From NCBI GenBank assembly GCA_000969725.1, contig JXSR01S046224.1: a stretch of 26,865 nt of DNA. One strand, given 5' to 3'. The translations under genes and the position numbers were made by a program. The notes beneath the pieces were generated by a model. It was not told the DNA's origin, ran no database searches, and saw only the letters and a list, made by a program, of their open reading frames with translations. The stretch is from Ophiothrix spiculata. Its lineage: Eukaryota; Echinodermata; Ophiuroidea; Amphilepidida; Ophiotrichidae. Within the stretch, counting starts at the first letter, position 1. Each line of letters begins with the position of its first letter. Below, piece by piece: positions 1 through 7,764 of the stretch.

Positions 1-172
1 CTTTGTTTCCTATCAGAAAGAAAACTTTGTATCCAACATAACATATTACCCCTAATACCATAGTTATGAATCTTATGTAGCAGAACACTATGATCAACCC
101 TGTCAAAAGCAGCACTGAAATCAAGAAAAATTCCATCAACCAAGTTGCAGTTCGTATCTGATAAATATGATC
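1..172 (-). mobile_element. Non-LTR retrotransposon fragment, reverse transcriptase motif A region
   Basis: Read on the minus strand, this stretch is open and encodes an RT palm start: residues FLDFSAAFDRVDHSVLLHKI followed by a YGI...W.QSFLSDRK segment. This is the canonical motif A (catalytic Asp in F-L-D-F) and its following helix in jockey/CR1/L2-type LINEs. The element runs out of the window at base 1. It starts abruptly near 172, so it is a 5'-truncated copy. It lies just 3' of another LINE fragment in the same orientation and is not part of it, because that fragment has already passed its RT domain. Confidence 0.8.
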
Positions 173-189
173 ATTTTTGGGGATATTGG

Positions 190-1075
190 GTATGTGCAAT
201 TATGCTACAGGTTTGATTACAGAGCTTACACAGCCAGATATTTCGGGTAAGTGACCATGTATTGATTTGTGCAAAATGACGAGCCTCCTGGTAAGACGTC
301 TGTCAGCGAGTGATTTCCACTCAAGTTGTTTGATCATGTTAGTGACAGATCCAGGCGATCTTGATTTGAAGTCATTTAAGCAAAATCTTGCAGCACGGTG
401 TTGTACAGATTCCAATTTATTGACAAGGATGTTTGTGTGAGGCTCCCACACACTAGAAGAGTATTCAACCAGCGGGCGAACTAAGGTTTTATAAGCTGAT
501 TCCTTGATGTCTTTAAAGGACACCGGTTGAGATTTTTCAAAATAAATGAAAGGCTTCTGTTGGCTGAAGAAGAAATGTTATTGATATGGTCATTCCAAGT
601 AAAATCACTGGTTATAGTGAAACCAAGATAGGAGTGACTCTTAAGTCTCTTGCAAGATAGAGGTACCAAGATGATAATCAAATACTTTCTTATTCTTAGC
701 ATGTGTAATCCTCATAGTAAAACACTTTTTAATATTAAAACTCATTTGCCATTTTGTTTGCCAATCCATTAGGGTATTCAAGTCATCTTGAAGTGACTCA
801 TGATCCATATCATTTACAATTTCACGATACAATACAAAATAATCTGACATTAGAAGTAATACTATTTTGAAGATCGTTAATATAAGATAGGAATAGCAGT
901 GGCCCCAGTACTGTCCCTTGCGGGACGCCGGATTTAACTTCGGCCCAGGACGAGTGTTCACCGCCTACGACAACGCGCTGGACACGGCACTTGAGGAAAC
1001 TGCTAATCCATCTTTGTGTCTTATTTTGTACACCATAACGCCTCATTTTTTGTAATAACTCTTGGGTTAAAAGTG
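190..1075 (-). mobile_element. Non-LTR retrotransposon fragment, broken RT and C-terminal region
   Basis: Four minus-strand reading frames joined by frameshifts give the order of a jockey/CR1-type ORF2. First comes LLQKMRRYGV and the RT motif SGVPQGTVLGPLLF (about 891-932). Next is a thumb-like segment (DDLNTLMDWQTKWQMSFN...KC). Then KSHSYLGFTITSDFTWNDHI (about 600-650), and finally the C-terminal region YKTLVRPLVEYSSSVWEPH...LESVQHRAARF (200-523). Where the catalytic FADD box should sit (about 835-840), the frame runs RLF directly into a C-VLYREI-like stretch, so the two aspartates are deleted. The 5' end is truncated near 1075 and the 3' end breaks off near 190. It is dead on three counts: frameshifts, truncation and loss of the catalytic motif. 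Confidence 0.88.
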
Positions 1076-1232
1076 TTTATAATTGGTGCACTTCTTTATC
1101 AATACAATTTAATTGTAACAGTGTATTAAAGGTGGCAGGGAAGGGATTGGCATTTTTAAAAGAAATTTGGTACAGAATCAATCTCAATTTCAAAGTTTAA
1201 AACAAAATAGTTGAAGCAATTTCTATATGAAT

Positions 1233-1306
1233 GACTATCCAGTGACAGTGTTTTCTAAATCCTAAATTTGTACCTCAGATTGATCTACCAGATAAAATAT
1301 CAAACA
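1233..1306. repeat. Dispersed repeat, copy 1
   Basis: The segment GACTATCCA...TTTTCTAAATCCTAAATTTGTACCTCAGATTGAT...GATAAAA...CAAAC recurs at 9488-9557 with only scattered mismatches. The shared core AAATTTGTACCTCAGATTGA is exact. The copy here abuts the left arm of the foldback element at 1301. I do not recognise the family. Confidence 0.7.
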
Positions 1307-1653
1307 AACAAACAATTGGACCTGATGAATTTACAAAATTAATTTGAATTGAATGACACACTCCCACCGCTGCCGCCAAATTATAATGACTCCTCGTGAC
1401 TCTTCAATTCTTCAAGTCGTCCTTTAGAGGGGAGGTAAAGCTGTCGGTCACATGTACAGAAGAATCATGTAATTGCAGTCAGTATCATAACAAGTATAGG
1501 GTATTATTCTACCCCTGACTGTTCCTATTATAACCCTGTTTGGGCCATTAAGGACTTCAAAATCCACAGTCATTATAATTTGGCGGCAGCGGTGGGAGTG
1601 TGTCATTCAATTCAAATTTGTAAATTCATCAGGTCAAATTGTTTGTTTGTTTG
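1301..1653. mobile_element. Foldback/MITE-like element with ~85-bp inverted repeats
   Basis: The left arm (1301-1389) and right arm (1570-1653) are near-perfect reverse complements. Both begin with CAAACAAACAAACAATT, then (T/G)GACCTGATGAATTTACAAA, and end with CACCGCTGCCGCCAAATTATAATGA. The ~180-bp loop has no coding signal. No convincing target-site duplication is visible. The size and structure fit a non-autonomous DNA transposon. Confidence 0.8.
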
Positions 1654-2163
1654 CAAGGTTTTTATTTAGTGGGAGCCGGGCTCCAACGGTTCTCTAGTTT
1701 TGGCTCCCGGTCTGTCAAATATTTTATGTAGGAAACTAGTTACCAGGCTCCATTTTAAGGTCCAGTAGTTCATTTTGGCTCCCTAGTCCAGAATTGTACA
1801 TTAATACTATAAGGTGTTAAAAATGAAGCGCCCCCTGTCACCCATGACCTTTTTTTTTTTTTTTTAGCTTACTGGGTTTGTTTGGGGTAGATTAATATAC
1901 CCTCCAAATGATTTTGCTTAAATATATGCTTACTTTTTCTTTTATGGCCATTTGTTGCCCGAATTTAATTCCACATGTATTAGTATAGGAAAGTATATGC
2001 ATGTGCTCTTTTTATCCATTTTCTCAATGGTAAAATATTTTTTTCGACAAAATACTCTTGAAAACGCTTTTAGATAAGGCACATTTCTTCATTTTATGCT
2101 GTTTTTGATCAAAATCTTATAGTGTTGTTTTAACGAAAACCCTGTTTGTTTGCTTTTATACAG
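1654..2163. other. Upstream intron sequence of the fructose-bisphosphatase gene
   Basis: I see no exon here. The stretch holds a T-run at about 1850-1866 and a GGGAGCC/GGCTCCC-rich patch near 1670-1710 that can fold locally. It ends with the polypyrimidine tract and acceptor (TTTGCTTTTATACAG) of the first visible exon. The N-terminal ~55 codons of the gene are not found between 1 and 2163, so they must lie upstream of the window. Confidence 0.6.
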
Positions 2164-2419
2164 ATATGGTATTGCAGGATCCAGTAATGTATCAGGTGAT
2201 GAGCAGAAAAAGCTGGATGTTTTGGCCAACGATCTGTTCATCAACATGTTGAAAGGATCCTATACAACTTGTATACTGATCACAGAAGAGAATGAAACAC
2301 ACATCGAAGTGGAGCTAGAGAAATCAGGCAAATATATCGTAGCATTTGACCCATTAGATGGATCATCAAATATTGACTGTCTGGTTTCAATTGGATCAAT
2401 CTGGGGAATATGGAAAAAG
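2164..2419 (+). CDS. FBP1: Fructose-1,6-bisphosphatase, first exon in the window
   Basis: This exon encodes 85 residues plus one base of a split codon, starting at [20 protein letters not shown], which corresponds to about residue 57 of vertebrate FBPase. FBPase hydrolyses fructose 1,6-bisphosphate to fructose 6-phosphate in cytosolic gluconeogenesis, as a Mg-dependent homotetramer inhibited by AMP. Visible motifs are the metal-binding acidic pair in LITEENE (equivalent to Glu97/Glu98), the FDPLDGSSN signature (Asp118/Asp121), and SGKY just before it (Lys112/Tyr113 of the AMP site). The acceptor is TTTTATACAG|A and the donor AAG|GTACCG. The preceding exons lie outside the window. The reading is unbroken and the family call is near certain; the symbol assumes a single FBP1-type gene. 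Confidence 0.96.
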
Positions 2420-2449
2420 GTACCGTAGCTTAGGCGTATATATCAAATC

Positions 2450-2772
2450 AATTTTTTATTTATTACGAGGGGGTATAAATAAGTTTAAAACTTAAACCCT
2501 GAAGGGATGGAGATATATCATGAAATTTTGTCGGAATAATTAGTATAACTCATCTGTATCAATTTTTTTATTTATTAGATGTACGAGGGGTATAAAAAAG
2601 TTTAAAACTTAAACCCTGAATAGATGGAGATATATCATGAAATTTTCTCAGAATAATTACTCATCTTTATCAATTTTTTATTTATTAGATGTATGAGGGG
2701 TATAAAAAAGTTTAAAACAGAAACCCTGAAGGGATGGAGATATATCAATGAAATTTTGTCAGAATAATTATG
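2450..2772. repeat. Tandem repeat, three ~111-bp units
   Basis: Units start at 2450, 2561 and 2672. Each reads AATTTTTTATTTATTA..., then GAGGGGTATAAAAAAG (variant in unit 1), TTTAAAAC, AAACCCTGAAGGGATGGAG, ATATATCA and GAAATTTTGTC.GAATAATTA. The units are about 90% alike, so the array is fairly young. It lies entirely within the intron and contains no exon-derived sequence, unlike the two arrays further downstream. Confidence 0.9.
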
Positions 2773-3167
2773 TACATTATGCAGAAATGGTCTCATAAGT
2801 AGTTCTACTCTCTTTTACAGTCCGAGGCGATTAATGTCATGTACCTACCTGCTTATTACATAAGTTGCATGGTGGAAATTGATACATGTGACGTAATTAA
2901 ATCCCTAACACATACTAAAAAGTTTGATTACTGAAGGTCCGTTGAGTCGAGAGCACTCAATACTATTTCGTGGTATTTTTTGTGTTGTTCGTCACTTATC
3001 GGTAAGACAGTGCGTAAATAACAAGTGCACGCGTTGCGTTTTGTGTATAAGGCACAAATCTTACGCTTAGTTACCACATGCACATTTTTCTTCCGGCCAG
3101 TGACCAACAAATTCTGTAACACTGCCCTTTAAATTAACAACGCAATCATCTTTAATGTGTTTTACAG
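2773..3167. other. Intron remainder, no feature seen
   Basis: Ordinary AT-rich intron sequence between the 111-bp tandem repeat and the next exon. It contains a minus-strand ORF with no recognisable similarity. It ends with the acceptor TTTAATGTGTTTTACAG. Confidence 0.6.
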
Positions 3168-3308
3168 TCTACAGATGGAATTCCAAAAGGTGATGCAATA
3201 TTTCAGCCAGGTCGTAACATGGTGGCTGCAGGGTATGCATTGTATGGTAGTGCTTGTATGGTGGTGTTGTGCTTTGGGGAGACGGTCAATGGATTTATGC
3301 TAGATCCT
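3168..3308 (+). CDS. FBP1: Fructose-1,6-bisphosphatase, second exon in the window
   Basis: A 47-codon exon, phase 0 at both ends, bounded by TTTTACAG|TCT and CCT|GTAAGT. It encodes [20 protein letters not shown], then [20 protein letters not shown] and NGFMLDP, which aligns without gaps to the FBPase segment that joins the substrate/metal domain to the C-terminal half ([14 protein letters not shown]...FMLDP). The preceding exon ends at WKK, so the join reads GIWKK-STDG as expected. The 3' 80 nucleotides of this exon, together with its donor site and flanking intron, have been copied at least six times into the following intron (3387-4760). Confidence 0.96.
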
Positions 3309-3496
3309 GTAAGTATGCAGTATGCATTACTGTTGTATGCATAGCCTTATCACTGATGTGAATACTTGTATAGTATGCATCCTAGTAGTGCTTGTATGGT
3401 GGCATTGTTGATCCAATAAGCATGTAGTATGCATTACTGCATTGGTATGCATTACTTCTCTAATATGCATACTTACAAGTATGATATGCATCCCAG

Positions 3497-3580
3497 TCAG
3501 TGTATGCATTGTATAGTATTGTCTGTATGTTGATGATGTGCTTTGGAGAGACAGTCAATGGAATTTTAATGCTAGATCCT
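3497..3580 (+). other. Candidate cassette exon: in-frame copy of an FBP exon segment
   Basis: This array unit has a potential acceptor (ATATGCATCCCAG) just before it, an 84-nt open stretch of exactly 28 codons, and a donor GTAAGC. It is in phase 0 at both ends, as are the flanking real exons. The frame reads SVYALYSIVCMLMMCFGETV then NGILMLDP, clearly FBP-derived, with a 3-nt rather than a frame-breaking insertion after NG. The polypyrimidine tract is poor. If spliced in, it would duplicate 28 residues at the core of the enzyme, so the product would probably misfold. It may equally be a relic. Confidence 0.4.
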
Positions 3581-3815
3581 GTAAGCATGTAGTATGCATT
3601 TCTACATCACTGTGGCACACATTATTACATCCCTGATGGATATGCATCCTAGTATGCAACTAATGGTAGTGCTTGTATGGTGGTGTGCTCCTCGAAGTAT
3701 GTAGTATGCATTTCTACATCGCTGCAAGGTGCATTACTTCATTACTGATGTAAATTATACATGTTTGTATGGTATGCATCCTAGTATACATTGTATGGTA
3801 GTGTCTGTATGGTGG

Positions 3816-4315
3816 AAGAGAAGATGTCGTGTGCGTACTCTGGCAACTGAATGGTAATTTGACTGAGAATGCGGCTAAACAAGGTGATTGAGCCAGCCAA
3901 GCGCCGTTCCTTGCTAACGCACGATTTGGCGGTAAATTATAAGATGCGTATTGCGTTGTAGTCAAATAATAGTAGTGTGAGACAGAGCTCAGAGCTTGGT
4001 CAATACGCACTCGCGCAGCGTCGGTCCAGGCATAGCGCCCGCGTGGCGCAATCACCTAACTTAGCCCAATTTTTAGGGTGCAAATAGACCAGTTGCCTAT
4101 CTGGACTTATATTAATCTATGGTCGTGTGTATCACATCATGCATGGTTTTCTATGGGAAATTTTGTACAACAAGTCATGTGAGCAGTTAGTGATGAAACA
4201 TGCCCAATTTCAAAAAATGTGTTTGATTTATGGGCATTTTATCACTAACTTCTCACATCCTATGCAAACAATCCCATAGGAAGCAATGTATGATGGGATA
4301 CACAAAATATTTCTG
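3816..4315. mobile_element. Inserted DNA splitting one unit of the FBP exon array
   Basis: The array unit breaks after GTCTGTATGGTGG and resumes at TGGAGAGACGGTCAG. The ~500 bp between is unlike the rest of the array. Its left half (to about 4060) is GC-richer, with a weak inverted repeat (AGGTGATTGAGCC near 3890 against GGCGCAATCACCT near 4045). Its right half contains the foldback at 4126-4304. No clean target-site duplication is visible, so it could be more than one insertion. Confidence 0.5.
4126..4304. mobile_element. Palindromic foldback/MITE-like element
   Basis: The left arm TGTGTATCACATCATGCATG and following bases pair with the right arm ending ATGTATGATGGGATACACA. The pairing continues inward through TCTATGGGA/TCCCATAGG and GTTAGTGATGAAACATGCCC/GGGCATTTTATCACTAAC, so nearly the whole 179 bp folds back on itself. 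There is no coding content. Confidence 0.7.
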
Positions 4316-4964
4316 TGGAGAGACGGTCAGTCTATTTATGCTTGACACAGTAAGTATGCAGTATGCATTACATTATCACTGGTATGCATTATTTCATCAC
4401 TGATGTGAATACATGTGGTATGTGCCCTAGACTGCATTGTATGGTAGTGCCTGTATGGTGGTGTTGTGCTTCGCGACATCAATGGATTTATTTTTGGTCC
4501 TGTACATTTTGTAAGTATGCCGCAGGATAAAGCCTGTTTTCAATGCCCCACCAGTTGCCTTGATGCCCTATTACTTAGCATTGCTTAATGTTATTCTTGA
4601 AAAGGTAACTGCCTTCTAAAGTAGTGTGCCCTTTCAAAATTGGCTTGAAATGGGTGCTCTTTACTACATCACTGCAGTATGCATCCGCATCCATCACTGA
4701 TGTGAATACTTGTATGGTATGCGTCTAGGCCTAGTACCCATTGTATGGTTTCAGTTTTGTTTGAGTGTATCAATGGAAAGTGCTAATTAAACACCTTGAT
4801 GTTCACTCCATGAGTTTGATTTACTCAGTATGAAGAAATTTTCTCCCAGATTATAAATTTGAGCAAGTGGTAGAGATAGGCAGTATACAAATAATATGAA
4901 ATACAAAGATACTGTATTGAAGAGATAAAAGTAATTTTTTGTTTTCAATATTTCTCATTTCTAG

Positions 4965-5102
4965 GCGATTGGTGAATTTGTGCTAACAAATAAAGACATG
5001 AGGATAAAACCCAGAGGCAAGATTTTCAGCATCAATGAAGGTTACGCACAGTACTGGGATGAGACTGTTAAAGAATATGTGCATAGCAAGAAATTTCCTC
5101 CA
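4965..5102 (+). CDS. FBP1: Fructose-1,6-bisphosphatase, third exon in the window
   Basis: A 46-codon exon, phase 0 at both ends, between TTTCTCATTTCTAG|GCG and CCA|GTAAGT. It encodes [20 protein letters not shown], then [20 protein letters not shown] and SKKFPP. NEGY at residues 24-27 corresponds to Asn212-Tyr215 of mammalian FBPase, which bind the 6-phosphate of the substrate. The alignment to the family is continuous with LDP|AIGEF at the upstream junction. The 3' 82 nt of this exon and its donor are repeated in tandem immediately downstream, starting at 5131. Confidence 0.96.
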
Positions 5103-5356
5103 GTAAGTATATCATCTCCAGGGTTGGCATGATCTTTAGCATCAATGAAGGCTATGCAAAATACTGGGATGAGGCTGTTAAAGAATATGTGCATAGCAAG
5201 ACATTTCCCCCCAGTAAGTATATCATCTCCAGGGTTGGCATGATCTTTAGCATTAATGAAGGCTATGCAAAATACTGGGATGAGGTTGTTAAAGAATATG
5301 TGCATAGCAAGAAATTTCCACCAGTAAGTATACAGTTGCATCTCCAGTGTTGACAT
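5021..5356 (+). repeat. Young tandem array of the 3' part of an FBP exon
   Basis: Unit 0 (5021-5130) is the end of the real exon plus 28 nt of intron. Unit 1 (5131-5241) and unit 2 (5242-5356) repeat it at about 90-95% identity, including the GTAAGTATA donor (5214 and 5324) and TCTCCAG.GTTG.CATGATC. A fourth unit starts at 5357, is cut at 5381 and continues at 7034. Units 1 and 2 share GATCTTTAGCAT.AATGAAGGC and AAATACTGGGATGAGG, which unit 0 lacks. They therefore arose from each other after the first duplication. None has an upstream acceptor that keeps the exon frame. Confidence 0.93.
5129..5353 (+). other. Novel 74-codon ORF across two FBP exon copies
   Basis: An ATG-started ORF reads through unit 1, the intron-derived spacer and unit 2. 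It gives [20 protein letters not shown]...TFPP, then SKYIISRVG from former intron, then the same FBP segment again. One extra C in unit 1 (CCCCCC where the exon has CCTCC) makes the frame continuous. In the real exon's frame, reading past the donor hits TGA within 10 codons, so this ORF cannot be an extension of the enzyme. I infer a chance ORF, not a gene. Confidence 0.3.
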
Positions 5357-5970
5357 GATCTTTAACATCAATGATTGCTGTAGCTCTGGTTCAGAGCTGT
5401 AAATAGTAATTTGTAATACATTTGTGTACTACTCTTTCTATACCATTACTATCTGGCTCTTCTAACTACTGACCCTAGGATTTTGTATCAAATTTTTTTA
5501 CTCCGAGAGGGTTGAACTCCGGGAGGATAGAACTCTGTATACAGTGTGTCCCAGAATGAAGTTATCAAGATTTCAACGCCACACAATTCAAAAACCAAAT
5601 ATTTACAGTCAATGAAACTTAGTGACAATCATACCCAATGTCTTGACTTACGATGGTGCAAAAATGAAGAAAATCCATGCATTAGTTTTCTAGAAATGAG
5701 CATTTGAAGCTCTATAGGGGTTTGGACACTTTTCCCAGTTTTCGAAAGTTGTATATAAAAATTCCACGGATATTTGTAGCATAACCATGAAGAAGAACGT
5801 CATCTTTACAGGCAGTAGTGATAATATTTGTCCAATCATAAGTTTCTTGTGTTTTCCAAATTATAATTAACCAAAAGCTGGTTCTTTTTCATATGTAAAA
5901 TCATTTAACACATTTTATTAGCTAATCGTTTTGGAAAATCATCCAGTGGACAATTTTGAAAATACGCTAA

Positions 5971-6241
5971 GGCTTGACGTCCAAAGACTTTCGCTCACCC
6001 GAGAGACATTCGCTCGCGATATTCGCGCTGACTTACTCGGTCAAATGGAGAGGTAATGATACTTCACATGCATGAATATAGGTCACATCACTGTTACCAT
6101 CAACTTAAATAATGCTAACATCGACTTAACCAATATTCAAGCATTGTAAGCAACATTTTCTCTCCATTTTAGAGAATATGTCAGAGCGAATATCATGAGC
6201 GAATGTCTCTCGGGTGAGCGAATGTCTTTGGACGCCAAGCC
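5971..6241. mobile_element. Nested palindromic MITE, TAA target site
   Basis: The arms, about 85 bp each (5971-6056 and 6155-6241), start GGCTTGACGTCCAAAGAC and end with the near-complement GTCTTTGGACGCCAAGCC. They share GCTCACCCGAGAGACATTCG and ATGGAGAG. A TAA lies immediately outside both ends (5968-5970, 6242-6244). A 3-bp TAA duplication and termini starting GG resemble PIF/Harbinger MITEs. That family assignment is inference; the inverted repeat is directly visible. Confidence 0.72.
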
Positions 6242-6312
6242 TAAAGGGCTGTTTAATTAACTGGTAGCAGTGGTTGAAGGTATAAGGTCATTCAAAGCAG
6301 ATATAACACCTC

Positions 6313-6345
6313 ATTGGTCAATCAAGATTATAATGATTGACCAAT
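6313..6345. repeat. 12-bp perfect hairpin
   Basis: ATTGGTCAATCA (6313-6324) and TGATTGACCAAT (6334-6345) are perfect complements around a 9-nt loop, inside the mariner-like element. No role is evident. Confidence 0.6.
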
Positions 6346-7033
6346 ACCTGGAAAATGCAGATATCATTGAAACAATGGAAAGATTTATTTAACATTTCCA
6401 GGAGCCAGGTATTCCCATTACATAAGTAACCCATCTTAACAATGTCAGAAAAGAAGAAGCTTATGGTATCAGATTATGAATTGAAAAAAGAAGCGTGTGG
6501 ATGCCAAGGTAGAAGCCGACTTAAAACATTCTGCTGAACCTTTATTATGACTCCAAGGCATCATCAAGGAGAGGCAACATGCGAAACAAAACAGAAATGT
6601 TCGGTAAAGATGACATCCAAGCTTATATACTTCCTCTGCAATTTACCGCTGGATTTTTACAACCTCTCAAAACTGGGAAAAGTGTCCAAACCCCTCTGGA
6701 GCTTCAAACGCTCACTTCTAGATAATTAACGCATGGATTTTCTTTATTTTTGCACCAAAGCAAGAACAGACATCAAGCATGATAGTCAGCAACTTTCAGT
6801 GTCTGGGGTATTTTAGTTTTTGAATTATGTGGCATTGAAATCTTGATAACTTCATTCTGGGACACACTGTAGAACAGCTGCTTTAGAATTGTTTGAAGAC
6901 CAACTGTTATCATTTTTTAATTTACTAAAATCTCATTCAAGTAGACATAGTATTTCTGGGCCTAAACCTGGTATTTCGCAAACCAATCATATTTTGAATT
7001 TAAAATCAAGCTCCTCAGAGCTATGATTGCTGT

Positions 7034-7095
7034 GCACAGTACTGGGATGAGGCTGTCAAATAATTATGTACATAGCCAGAAAGTATACCTGATGA
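7034..7095 (+). repeat. Distal half of the fourth FBP exon copy
   Basis: GCACAGTACTGGGATGAGGC then TGTCAAATAATTATGTACATAGCCAGAAAGTATACC matches the FBP exon segment at 5047-5110 with several changes, including a stop in the exon frame (AAATAA) and loss of the FPP codons. Together with 5357-5381 it forms one unit split by the 5382-7022 insertion. It is the most diverged copy of this array. Confidence 0.8.
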
Positions 7096-7740
7096 GTTAT
7101 AAAAAAATGCAGTAAATGGATATGGGAGGTATATTTTGAGAATAAGAACAATCTTAAGCAAATCAAGTTCATTTCTAAATAGGTCTCCAATTTACCGTTA
7201 CCAATGTGAAAGAATGGGGATGGTTGATAAAGGCATTATAGCTTTTAAAAGGGTTGACATAAGTAGCAACTTCTTTCTGACGTATATCTTACTCACAAGT
7301 GATACAACCATTTATTTGTCTTTGCTGTTTGTTGTCCTGGTTTTAATCCATATGGAGAAATAATTTTGTATATGTTTGCTGTGAGCATTACAGTATTTTT
7401 ATTGTGTAAAGTTTGCTTGCGTATTGCATCATTTAACTCAAGCCTAACACGCGCAATCGTTAGCGCTTCACACGCACTGGAATTAGACTAATCACACGCT
7501 GTAAATACATGTGACTTTCATCACAAACCAAATTTTGAAAATACCTGGTGTGCTACAAATAGCACTACTCAGGATAGGCAGGTGTGCTGTAGAGATGCCT
7601 TTTGTATCTTATTGTGTATAATTTTACCAGATATAGATGTGCTGAAGCACGCCTCAAACTACAAGGCCTGCGTATAGCAACAAATGTCGTTCTCTCAAAA
7701 CCCCATGAACGGAGAAACATAATAATTATTAAAAATACTG
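7096..7740. other. Intron sequence, no feature seen
   Basis: AT-rich intron between the last exon-derived repeat and the LINE fragment. The open frames at 7136-7363 and 7602-7790 show no family motif. A short GC-richer patch lies at about 7445-7500. Confidence 0.5.
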
Positions 7741-7764
7741 TATCATATCAGTTATCATATCAGT
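7741..7764 (-). repeat. 12-bp x2 tandem tail of the LINE
   Basis: TATCATATCAGT occurs twice exactly (7741-7752, 7753-7764). In the element's orientation the sequence follows AATAAAAA and marks the 3' terminus. Confidence 0.75.

Larger units (their letters stand above)
3229..4760 (+). repeat. Degenerate tandem array seeded by the 3' part of an FBP exon
   Basis: The unit is the last ~80 nt of the exon, its GTAAGT donor, and ~75 nt of intron rich in TATGCAT. The real exon is unit 0 (3229-3386). Degenerate units follow at about 3387-3499, 3500-3652, 3653-3784, 3785-3815 with 4316-4431 (one unit split by inserted DNA), 4432-4531 with 4660-4735, and a stub at 4736-4760. Landmarks recurring through the array are TTGTATGGTAGTGCTTGTAT, GGAGAGAC(G/A)GTCA, CTAGATCCTGTAAG and CACTGATGTGAATAC.TGT. 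Intact GTAAGT donors survive at 4350 and 4511, with GTAAGC at 3581. Most units carry indels that break the FBP frame; the unit at 3497-3580 does not. Confidence 0.9.
5542..6869. mobile_element. Tc1/mariner-like non-autonomous transposon, TA target site
   Basis: The inverted repeats begin CAGTGTGTCCCAGAATGAAG at 5542 and end with the exact reverse complement at 6869. They extend about 225 bp into each side with roughly 80% identity (for example TTTGGACACTTTTCCCAGTT on the left against its complement near 6670-6690). Both ends are flanked by TA (5540-5541 and 6870-6871), the target-site duplication of the IS630-Tc1-mariner superfamily, whose termini often start CAGT. The interior holds no intact transposase, so it is mobile only in trans or a relic. 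It carries a second nested element at 5971. Confidence 0.78.
5371..7033. mobile_element. Nested insertion with 11-bp target-site duplication inside an exon copy
   Basis: ATGATTGCTGT occurs at 5371-5381 and again at 7023-7033. The fourth FBP exon copy stops at the first and resumes after the second (GCACAGTACTGGGATGAGGC). The inserted DNA (5382-7022) starts AGCTCTGG and ends TCAGAGCT, giving a short terminal inverted repeat AGCTCTG. Removing the inner 1,328-bp element leaves an outer element of about 311 bp with no coding content. I cannot assign its superfamily. Confidence 0.7.

Noticed and set aside
5131-5323. The FBP exon copies as mutually exclusive or alternative exons
   Set aside because: They lack the first 56 nt of the exon. 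The available AG sites (CTCCAG|GGTTGG or CTTTAG|CATCAA) give in-frame stops after the phase-0 upstream exon.
5042-5371. Minus-strand 109-codon ORF with internal repeats
   Set aside because: It is the antisense shadow of the FBP exon array; its repetition mirrors the DNA repeats.
7136-7363. 75-codon intronic ORF with a hydrophobic C-terminus
   Set aside because: AT-rich chance ORF; the hydrophobic run follows from T-rich codons.
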